64,000 bases of DNA from Prevotellaceae bacterium (GTDB taxonomy: Bacteria > Bacteroidota > Bacteroidia > Bacteroidales > UBA932), in NCBI GenBank assembly GCA_031266015.1, contig JAISBU010000004.1:79521-143520 (forward strand), read 5' to 3'. The notes beneath the pieces were generated by a model. That model was not told the origin of the DNA. It searched no databases and was given only the letters and a program-made list of their open reading frames with translations. The translations under genes and the position numbers were made by a program. Within the stretch, counting starts at the first letter, position 1. The number at the start of each line of letters is the position of its first letter. Positions 55,069-63,100 of this stretch are shown in pieces.

Positions 55069-56196
55069 ATGAAAAAAGCGATAACGCTGCTGGTGGCAGC
55101 GCTCTTAGCGAGCGACTTTGTACATGAAGCAGCAGCCCAAGTGGGCATAAACACCACCAGCCCCGACAGCACCGCCCTGCTGGATATACGGTACAGCGGG
55201 CAAGGCAGCAGCGTGGGCGTAATGCTGCCCCACCTAAGCGCCGGCGAGCGGCAGCAGGTAAAATCCCGCGTGAGCGACGGCATGCTGGTGTTTGACCGCG
55301 ATGAAAAGCAGCTGTACTACTACGACGGCAAAAAGGGAGAGTGGGTTACGGCAACGCCACTCGGCGCCATTCGGCACGAGAACGGCTTTGGGGACATCCG
55401 CCCGCAGGACGCTGCCGTGAACAACCTGAACATGGGGCTTGGGCTACTGGCCGGCGAAACGGCAAAAGCCAAGCTGGACGTGAACGGAAATGCAAGGGTG
55501 CGGGGCAACATAAAAGTAGAGGGAAGCGATACCGTACAGCAAAACCTGCTGGTAGGAGGGAATGCCACTATGAGGCAGAACCTACAGGTAGCCGGCAGCA
55601 CAACGCTGCAAAATCCGACTGCCGTAAACAGCACGCTAACCGTAAGCGGTACGCTAACCGTAAACAGCAACATTAGCGCAGACAACAGCACTGTAACCGC
55701 CCAGACATTTGTGGGAAACGGAACAATTCCTGTTGGAGGTATCATTATGTGGAGCGGCATAACGCCACCTGCCGGTTGGGCGCTGTGCGACGGAGGGACG
55801 AGCAACGGATATAAGACCCCCGATTTGCGAGGGCGCTTTATTGTAGGGTACGGCGCTAACGGAACAGGTTTACCCACTAATGTTTGGGGTGGATATACAA
55901 ATCCGGGAACCCTTAGCCAAAAAGGGACAAGCGTGGGGCAAACCGGCGGAGAAATGAGGCACACGCTTACTACATCAGAAATGCCAAGCCATCACCATGG
56001 TAGCGGAAGAATTTTTGTAGGAAATCGTGCCGAAGATGAGAAAGGTGGGTTACAGTCTTACCATACTGGGACAAGGGACAATGATGTCTGGCTTTCATCT
56101 ACAAACGATAATTGGACAAACGATGTTGGCGGTGGCGGCTCTCACGAAAACCGCCCGCCCTACTACGTGCTGGCGTTTATTATGAGGGTGCAGTAG
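55069..56196 (+). CDS. Secreted tail-collar protein, copy 3
   Basis: 375 residues, intact; near-identical in its first ~160 residues to copy 2 (48818). The shared block includes the nine bases before the ATG (AACGAGTAA, the last codons of the giant PKD gene at 48816), so the duplication started inside that gene. It has an extra stalk repeat (TLTVSGTLTVNS) and a collar tip SEMPSHHHGSGRIFVGN unlike the other copies, then the fixed end HENRPPYYVLAFIMRVQ. Followed by a duplicated 116-base tail that carries the start of an effector gene. Confidence 0.85.
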   Translation: MKKAITLLVAALLASDFVHEAAAQVGINTTSPDSTALLDIRYSGQGSSVGVMLPHLSAGERQQVKSRVSDGMLVFDRDEKQLYYYDGKKGEWVTATPLGAIRHENGFGDIRPQDAAVNNLNMGLGLLAGETAKAKLDVNGNARVRGNIKVEGSDTVQQNLLVGGNATMRQNLQVAGSTTLQNPTAVNSTLTVSGTLTVNSNISADNSTVTAQTFVGNGTIPVGGIIMWSGITPPAGWALCDGGTSNGYKTPDLRGRFIVGYGANGTGLPTNVWGGYTNPGTLSQKGTSVGQTGGEMRHTLTTSEMPSHHHGSGRIFVGNRAEDEKGGLQSYHTGTRDNDVWLSSTNDNWTNDVGGGGSHENRPPYYVLAFIMRVQ

Positions 56197-56312
56197 GGGG
56201 CAGCTTTCGCGGCACACGTAGCAAGAAAAAATGAGCGCAAAAAAATGGTTAACATACTCGTAAATGCTTCTAACGGTGAAAAAAATAGTAAAGGTAGCGC
56301 TGCTGGCAGGGT
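56197..56312 (+). repeat. Direct duplication of 49967-50085 after the third collar gene
   Basis: About 115 bases, from just after the collar stop through the signal-peptide codons of the effector gene, are nearly identical at both places (GGCAGCTTTCGCGGCACACG ... GTAGCGCTGCTGGC). The copies diverge abruptly after GCTGCTGGC. This is a recombination junction. Confidence 0.85.
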
Positions 56313-56356
56313 TGTACGGTTTTGGCGTAGACTTCAGCGCAAAAGTGGAACTATAA
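56264..56356 (+). pseudogene. Chimera: effector signal peptide fused to a giant-gene tail
   Basis: A 30-codon frame: LLTVKKIVKVALLAG (identical to the start of the effector at 50033) runs straight into LYGFGVDFSAKVEL and a stop, the same end as the fragment at 51934-52257. It marks where a deletion joined an effector start to the 3' end of a giant gene. Unlikely to be functional, although it could still be exported. Confidence 0.7.
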
Positions 56357-56405
56357 TGAATAAATGCGAATATTTATGCTTCAACAAATTATAGAACACA
56401 AACGG

Positions 56406-57977
56406 ATGGAAGCAAAAAACGCTATAGGCGCATGCTTGGTAGCCATGCTGCTGCTGTTGCCAGTGGAGAAAAATTTTGCGCAGGGCGCTGCCAAGCAGAA
56501 AAAAAACAGCAGTGCCATAACTACAGAATGGCTACGCTTGCAGTTTCTAAGCCTTGTGAATGAACCCATTGCGCTGTTTAGGGAGGACACAAGGTGCGCC
56601 GTTACCGTTGTAACTCGCTTTTCCGAGAGCTCTACTGTGAGCGCTACGCTAAAAAGCGCTATCCCTCTTTTGAACGCGCTTGACCAAACAAAAGCATACG
56701 CCAGCGCCATTACGGTTGATCTGCTTTGGTCTAACGTAGTACCCACCACCGACGCGTACTCCTTGCAATCCATAGAGGTAAATACCGACGGGGTTAACCC
56801 TACCTTATTCTCTACTAAAGCGCTAAAAACTTTTCGTGACTCCATCCAAGGACATCAAAAAGAGCAGGGCATAACCCAAAAAACGCAAGTTACCGTACAT
56901 CAGACCATTCTTGCCGCCCTCAGCCAGCTGCAAAAAAGCTTTACCGGCGTTCAGCTGCAGGTGTACAACGGAAAAAAGCGCATTAGCCAGGAGGCGTTTG
57001 TGCCTATAACGACAACGCCGACCATGCCCAGCATTAAAGTTAAGCCCGTTTCCAACGATACGCTTTCAGCCAAAGAGGTGGAGCTGCTTCTGAGCGTAAC
57101 CTACCAGAGGGATGGAAAAGAACCCGAAGACAAGGGCGGCGGCCCTATACCCAACGTGCGGGATGACTACGACGCCTACCCGCGCGGCAGCTGGAAAACG
57201 ATCAAGGCCAATGAGGAGTGGCAGGTGGACTTTGGCGACCATATTCGTGGTGGGACGGCGCAGCTGCTATGCCGCCACAAGGGGGGGACGGATACATTCA
57301 GGTTTTACATTCGTGGGCTTAACCCAGACGAGGCTACTGTAAAAGCCTACATGAATCAGTACAGTCAGTACTGGTTCATTAAGAAAATGACACGATTAGA
57401 ATCCTCCTTTCAACAGTTTAAGCAAGGTAAAAGCTACTCATTTACTAAGCTAACCGGAGAAGCCAATGCTTCAGGAGAACCTTTGTATGGCAAGCCGAGA
57501 GGCTTTGGGCTAAAGCAGCTGGACAACTGGGGGGAAAAAGGAAATCCTAAATACGCAACAAAGCAGCACCTGTGGAATTGGAAGGCAAATATTGATGGCG
57601 GCGTGGAGGTGATAAAGGAAAAAAAGGCTGCGGTGGATAAGTTTAAGAGAGGTTATGAGGAAATTATCGTAAAATGGAATAAGTACAACTCCAGCGATAA
57701 AGTGAGCGACAGCTTAAATATTGAAGCCGGAACAGGTGCTGGCACCACAGTACTTACCATTACGGAGGGGAATAATACGATCTTTGCTGTTAACCCAACA
57801 ACAGGGACACAAAAAGATGTATATGAGGCAATGTGGATTAAAATGTTCAATAGCGGAACGTCCAATCTCTACTACAAGGTAACAGGAAGTGGTAGTATTA
57901 AGCCCAAAAGAGTTGTAAACAGAACCAACTCCAACAGTAAAAACTACGTGGACGATGTTTGCCGACAAGCCGATTAA
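56406..57977 (+). CDS. Secreted effector-like protein with lytic-transglycosylase-like C-terminus
   Basis: 523 residues from ATG 56406 (AIGACLVAMLLLLPVEKNFA signal region; upstream ATG at 56364 possible). N-terminal domain of the same family, more divergent: AITTEWLRLQF, ITVDLLWSNV, LQSIEVNTDGVNPTLFSTKA, VTVHQTILAALSQLQKSF. Then an Ig-like beta stretch, and a C-terminal domain with MTRLESSFQQFKQG and RGFGLKQLDNWG, echoing the catalytic Glu and GFGL-x-Q-L of SLT lytic transglycosylases/lysozymes. It would cut peptidoglycan. A secreted SH3 protein follows 36 bases later. Confidence 0.62.
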   Translation: MEAKNAIGACLVAMLLLLPVEKNFAQGAAKQKKNSSAITTEWLRLQFLSLVNEPIALFREDTRCAVTVVTRFSESSTVSATLKSAIPLLNALDQTKAYASAITVDLLWSNVVPTTDAYSLQSIEVNTDGVNPTLFSTKALKTFRDSIQGHQKEQGITQKTQVTVHQTILAALSQLQKSFTGVQLQVYNGKKRISQEAFVPITTTPTMPSIKVKPVSNDTLSAKEVELLLSVTYQRDGKEPEDKGGGPIPNVRDDYDAYPRGSWKTIKANEEWQVDFGDHIRGGTAQLLCRHKGGTDTFRFYIRGLNPDEATVKAYMNQYSQYWFIKKMTRLESSFQQFKQGKSYSFTKLTGEANASGEPLYGKPRGFGLKQLDNWGEKGNPKYATKQHLWNWKANIDGGVEVIKEKKAAVDKFKRGYEEIIVKWNKYNSSDKVSDSLNIEAGTGAGTTVLTITEGNNTIFAVNPTTGTQKDVYEAMWIKMFNSGTSNLYYKVTGSGSIKPKRVVNRTNSNSKNYVDDVCRQAD

Positions 57978-58013
57978 AGTTACACGCAAAACAATTTAAT
58001 GCCCAACATAATC

Positions 58014-59405
58014 ATGAAAATTCAACTTTTACTTTTCTGCATGCTATTCTACACAACAATGCTACAAGCGCAGCAGCAACTCTACTTTTTTCGGGCAATA
58101 GCCGATGAGTATGCAGTGTTTTATGATCTTCCTCCTGTACAAATTATTGCCTATACACCCAAGCAGGACACTACACTGTGGGTATATAAGGATCATACCC
58201 GCGCTTTGCCAGATCAAACAAGCATTAGAACAGTAGCGTTTTATCCGGAGTATAATGTATTTGTTTTTACGCTATTCGGATCCAAATCATACACATTGTA
58301 TGCAAAACATCTTGACACGATAGTTGAGATGCCTACGCAATGCACAAAAGGCTACAGCGAAGACCCATTTTTGTCCATGAGGATTGTTAATAACCATTGG
58401 GCATACTCATGTAGTAGTGATAATGATAATGTGGCAGATAAGGATTATGCACAGTTTAGAGGGATTGACTTTTCTTTATCCAGCCATTTTGAGATGTCAG
58501 CTCCCGATTTTAAGGACTTACACCTTACTGGTGTAGTTGCTCAAAGGGTAATCCTTATGCCTAACGATGGTCGCATGTACCTGCCCATTGTGGCAGATAT
58601 AGAAAATCGTCCGCCGTTTTCGGTAGAGCTGCCAAAAAAGTATTGGGTAAGCAAAGAAACAGATGCCGTAATTTTGGTAAATGACAACCAAAAAATGCTG
58701 CTAACTGCCAAGAGCGTTAACCCTGTACCCCATGCTGCATACGGATACTTCTACGCCACCTTATATAACAAGCGTAAAAACACGTGGAGCGATATAGAGC
58801 TAAAGGGGAACGCCCCCACCATAATGACCTATGGTCGTTGGCTGGCAGGAACAGTACAGGATAGTAAGGACTGGGATTATAAATTTACACCTCAAGAGGA
58901 AAACAGCCCCGGCAAAGCTGCCAGAGATAGCGTAGCTATGGAATACTCTTTTGACGATAGGGCGTCCAACCATGGCATATACTCCCCTGGCATTCTCTAC
59001 CTATTTAATACCGAAACGGAAAAATATATTGAATGGGACACCAAACAGGGCGACAGCGAGATGCTATTGGTGCAAGACGAAGTAGCTTACTACCGCGTTT
59101 TTGACGCTATCTACAAAGCTGCTATTATCAAGGGCGAAAAACTTGGCGCACCGGAGCTGCTGGTAAAAGACAAGCATATAGTGCCAAGCATTCACTGGGC
59201 GTTTTTTGGAAAGCCCGGCAAACTGGCAGCTATAACTACAGAGAAAAGCATTATCTACTCCGAACCCGATAAGCCCACCAAAATGTACCTCATCAAAGGC
59301 GATATAGTTACGGTGCTGGAGGAAAAAGAGGGCTGGATAAAAATGGAGTACGAGGGCAAAAAAATGATAACCGGCTGGATAAAAAAGGAAGATACGAAAA
59401 ATTAG
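58014..59405 (+). CDS. Secreted protein with C-terminal SH3 domain, copy 2 (immunity candidate)
   Basis: 463 residues from ATG 58014 (IQLLLFCMLFYTTMLQAQQQ signal peptide). The ~400-residue body is a beta-rich, possibly propeller-like region (VYKDHTRALPDQTS, YWVSKETDAVILVNDNQK) with no recognised family. The last ~50 residues are the same SH3 domain as in the gene at 53664 (YSEPDKPTKMYLIKGDIVTV, WIKMEYEGKKMITGWIKKED), with DNA almost identical. Sits immediately after the transglycosylase-like effector. Shared tail on unrelated bodies suggests domain swapping. Confidence 0.6.
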   Translation: MKIQLLLFCMLFYTTMLQAQQQLYFFRAIADEYAVFYDLPPVQIIAYTPKQDTTLWVYKDHTRALPDQTSIRTVAFYPEYNVFVFTLFGSKSYTLYAKHLDTIVEMPTQCTKGYSEDPFLSMRIVNNHWAYSCSSDNDNVADKDYAQFRGIDFSLSSHFEMSAPDFKDLHLTGVVAQRVILMPNDGRMYLPIVADIENRPPFSVELPKKYWVSKETDAVILVNDNQKMLLTAKSVNPVPHAAYGYFYATLYNKRKNTWSDIELKGNAPTIMTYGRWLAGTVQDSKDWDYKFTPQEENSPGKAARDSVAMEYSFDDRASNHGIYSPGILYLFNTETEKYIEWDTKQGDSEMLLVQDEVAYYRVFDAIYKAAIIKGEKLGAPELLVKDKHIVPSIHWAFFGKPGKLAAITTEKSIIYSEPDKPTKMYLIKGDIVTVLEEKEGWIKMEYEGKKMITGWIKKEDTKN

Positions 59406-59475
59406 CTATGGTATTATGCCCACAAGCTATCAAATAAAAGACCAATTGCGGGTAGGTGTACTGTGCAAAAAGGCG

Positions 59476-59622
59476 TGTGAGCAGAGCAACGGAATGTGTG
59501 CGCTGAGTGAAATGCTGTGTGCGCAGAGCAAAAAGGTGTGTGCGCAGGGCAAAAAGCAATCCGTGCATAGCAAAAAGGTATGCACGGACAGCAAAAAGGC
59601 GTGTGCGCCTGCCGAAAGGCAG
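59476..59622 (+). repeat. Seven tandem 21-base repeats
   Basis: Seven degenerate units of 21 bases, typical unit TGTGCGCAGAGCAAAAAGGT plus G. Units 3-6 share GCAAAAAG. The period is a multiple of three, so on the plus strand it reads Cys-Ala-Gln-Ser-Lys-Lys-Val heptads, on the minus strand Leu-Phe-Ala-Leu-Arg-Thr-His heptads. I see no clear gene containing it; it lies between the SH3 gene and the leftward gene at 59635. Confidence 0.75.
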
Positions 59623-59634
59623 CGCTACCGAGGT

Positions 59635-60108
59635 TTACTTGTCAGCAGACCCGGCTCTGGTGGCTTTGCTTCTGAAGTGGGTTTTCAGGTCGTCGTATAT
59701 GGGCTTGGCGCCCTGTATGCCGTCTGCGGCGGCGCGCTGCACGTTGTGGTAGTATCCGCGTCCGGCAAAGTACGCCTCGTTGCCTGCCGCCAGGCGGGTA
59801 TCGCCCACCAGCTGGTCGAGGTCGCTCAGCAGCGCCATGAGCTGCTTGAGGTTGGTTACATCAGCCATGTCGATTTTCCACTCATCGAGGCTGATGTGTG
59901 CGGGCAGGAACTCCGGGTGGTTGGTGGCATGTTGCAGCGATTTTTCGCCGAAGGCAAGCGTGCCGTCGCTCATCTTGGGGAGCGACCTGCGCTGCTCGAC
60001 GGTAAGCGTCGGGCAGTAGGGTTCAAGCAACTTTTTGGCTTCCGTCAGGTGGCTCTTCACCTGGTCGATGGCGTTCTGAGGAACGGTTTTTGCATGTCTG
60101 TTGTCCAT
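59635..60108 (-). CDS. Hypothetical cytosolic protein, ~157 residues
   Basis: Start chosen at ATG 60108 (NRHAKTVPQNAIDQVKSH), since the longer frame to 60168 adds a non-protein-like stretch. Helical; LTVEQRRSLPKMSDGTLAFG and LKQLMALLSDLDQLVGDTRL are regular amphipathic segments, resembling small uncharacterised Bacteroidota proteins with a PKMxDxxLxF motif. No signal peptide. It is divergent from the giant gene at 60169, with a 60-base gap. Confidence 0.55.
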   Translation of the reverse strand: MDNRHAKTVPQNAIDQVKSHLTEAKKLLEPYCPTLTVEQRRSLPKMSDGTLAFGEKSLQHATNHPEFLPAHISLDEWKIDMADVTNLKQLMALLSDLDQLVGDTRLAAGNEAYFAGRGYYHNVQRAAADGIQGAKPIYDDLKTHFRSKATRAGSADK

Positions 60109-60168
60109 GGTTGTAAAAAATTTAGTTAAACAATTAATCATGCTCTTGCGTTGAGCACACGAAAGCAA

Positions 60169-63100
60169 ATGTACGAAAAAAAACTAAAGCATTGTGTAAA
60201 AAAGCTATTAGGCTTACTGCTCCTGCTGCTGCCGCTTTTCGGCGGTGCGCAGGTGCGCTACCCCGTATCGGTCAACGGCTTCTTCGTTCAGCCGCGCATC
60301 TTCATCAGCGATTACCTGCTGGCGGGCTCCGGCAATATTCGCGCCGGGCTCCGGTTCAACGACCTTACGGAGCCGCCGCGCGAGGTGTACCTGCGGCTAA
60401 GCATGGAGAGCGCCACGGCCAAATTAGAAAGTAATCCCAACCACTGGTTCACGCCCATCACCCTCAGCCCCGGCGAGCTGGTCTCGCTGTCGGACATCGA
60501 CTTTGCCGAGTACCTGAGCCTGGACAGGCTGCTGTTTCGCGGGGTGGATAAGAGCGCGGTGGTGCGTAGCGGCAGGCTGCCCGAGGGGCTGTACACCTTC
60601 CGCCTTCAGGTGCTGGACTACCGCAGCCGCGAGGTGATCGGCAGCGCCACGCCCTTCACCGTCATGCTCCGGCTCAACCCGCCGCCTGCGCTGATTTTCC
60701 CGCGCAATGGGTCGGTCATAAATTGCGATATTGCTCAAAATGTTCTCTTCCAGTGGCAGCTCAACAGCCCCTTCGTTACCCCGCTCAACACCAGCTACAC
60801 CCTTGCGCTGTACGAGGTAAATGATGATGCGCAGCTCCCGCAAGCCGCCCTTGCCAACGGACAGGTGCGGCAGGCGTACGTGAGCGAGCCTGCGGCGGAG
60901 CTCTCGCGGCTCTACTCCGCCTTTGAGCCGCTGCTGGAGTGCGGCAAGCGGTACACCTACACCATAACCGCCTCCGATGCGGACGGGCGCGATGTGTTCA
61001 AGAACCGAGGGCAGAGCGAGGCGGGCTGGTTCTACTACGGCTACCCTACTGGCGGGGCTATTCCGCTTACCTACCCGCCTAACGGGGGCGCCTTTGCCAT
61101 AAGCAGCAAAAAGACCTTGCGCTGGGGCGGCTCCGACAAATTTTTGCCCAACCAGCCGGCGAGCTACCACGTAAAAATGGTGGAGCTGGCGGAGGGCGAC
61201 GACCCGGAGGAGGCCATGACCCGGCGCGCCTTCCTGGAGCATAGCACCCGCGAAGGCCGCCAGCCCGATGGCGGGCAGGTGGACTTGAGCGGCCTGGGCA
61301 GCGCCAAGGCCTTTGCCTGGCAGGTAAAAGCGACCACAGGCCTGCAGGAGGTGGCGCAGAGCGCGGTGTACACCTTTGAGGGCGCGCCGCTGGTGGAGGA
61401 GTTTTACGCGGGTACGCACCTGCTCAAGGTGGTGCGCGGACAGGGCAGCTTCGGCAGCTACAGCGGCGAGGCGGAGGTGACGCTGGGCAAGGACGGAAAA
61501 ACCTACACCATTCCGTTTAAAGATATAAGCTTAAACTCATCAAGCGGCCTCTACACGCTGGGCAGCGATATTGTAGTACCCATACCGCAGGGCTTCGGCA
61601 ACATTACCCTTGCGGCACAAGTTGAGCGCAACGGCGAGGCCACCTTTTTCCCCGACAGCCTGCGCGTCAGCCCCGATGGCCTTGCGCTGCACGGGCGCAT
61701 TACCTGGGCGTACCCCTTTGCCGTGGACGCTAAGGAAAAGCCCTACGTGCGCACCAAACCCACATGGGCCAGCTTCAACGACCTGACGCTGAGCGGCACG
61801 GCGGACTTGGCGGCGGGCAACACCTTTGCCCTGCTGGAGCCCATGAGCTTCACCATGGCGCTGGACGAGGCCTCGCGCATCATCTTCGACAAGAACGAGC
61901 ACCGCCTGTGGTTCCGCGGGCACATGGTAGCGCCGCAAAGCGTAAGGGGCGTGAAGGAAGCCGCCTACCGCCTGTACTTCCAGGACTTCGAGCAGCTGTT
62001 CTACAACACCGTTTCAGGCTACGCCTGCGGCAACAAAACCTACACAATTCCCAACACAAATTTGCTGCTGCACCCGCAAACCTACACCCTTGACCTGGAC
62101 GATACGCAGTCGGCGGGCAAGCTGGCGGACAAGCCCGAATGGCAGGGTATCTACTACGACAGGTTCACCGTAGAGTACCCCACCACCTTGGACGACATGC
62201 GGCAGGTCATCCCCGCGCAGCTCATTGCGCACCGCTTTGAGGAGGCCGACAGCAGCTACGCCTACTTGCAAGCTTCAGGGTTAATGCTGGGCATTTTCGA
62301 CCGCGGCTTTGGCGAGGACGAGGTGGCGGGCTTCAACTGCTTCCCAAGTGTATTCAACGAGTGGCGGCTCATCGTGGAGAGCAGCCGCGTAAAGAGCGGA
62401 CACCTCAAGGGCAGCATACGGCTGCCGCTTATTAGCCCCACGCTGCGCTACCCCTACACCGTGCCCATCAGCCCGCTGGGGCTGCAAACGGGCTACCTTG
62501 ACCAAACGCTGGACAACACCACCTTTGAGCACCACCCCGACGGCGGCGAGCAGCACATCACTTTTACCATTCTGCGGGCCGTGTTTGCCGACCGCAACCG
62601 CCTGGTGCTGAACGTGGACATGAACTACCACTACCTGAACACCACCTTTGCGGGCCTGCAGGGGCTGACCATTTGGGGGCGCGGCTACGAGGCGGGTTTT
62701 GGCACGCCCGGCGGCACCATGGCGCTCACGCACCAGCAAACGGCCATGGTCAAGGGCTTTGAGACCACCTTTGACCACGTGGGCGCGGGGCGCAACGGCA
62801 ACCTGTACGCCGTGGGCGTGTCGGGCAAGATGAACATGGGCGAGGACGTTACGGGCGTAGGCGGCGCGCCCATTGCGAATTTTTACAGCGTGGTGGAAAA
62901 CCCGCTGCTCGCGGGTGTACCAAAGAGCGGCGGCAACCTGTATGAGAACACGCCCGTAGCCTCCAACGAGGGCAGCGGCTTTACCCCCACCAGCGACGTG
63001 GGCGTACCCCGCGAGGGCGAGGAGGTCGTGATAGATATGCGCATTGCGGGATTTGAGGAGAAAAACGAGCTGCTGGATGAGCTCAGCCAGATAGCCCAGC

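Noticed and set aside
42078..56196. Prophage tail-fibre and endolysin genes
   Set aside because: Collar domains and lysis-type enzymes suggest a phage, but all have signal peptides, and neighbours are T9SS and giant surface proteins; no capsid, portal, terminase, baseplate or sheath gene is present.
59416..60129. Plus-strand open frame of 237 codons
   Set aside because: Its first part is the 21-base repeat tract and the rest is antisense to the better-supported leftward gene at 59635-60108.
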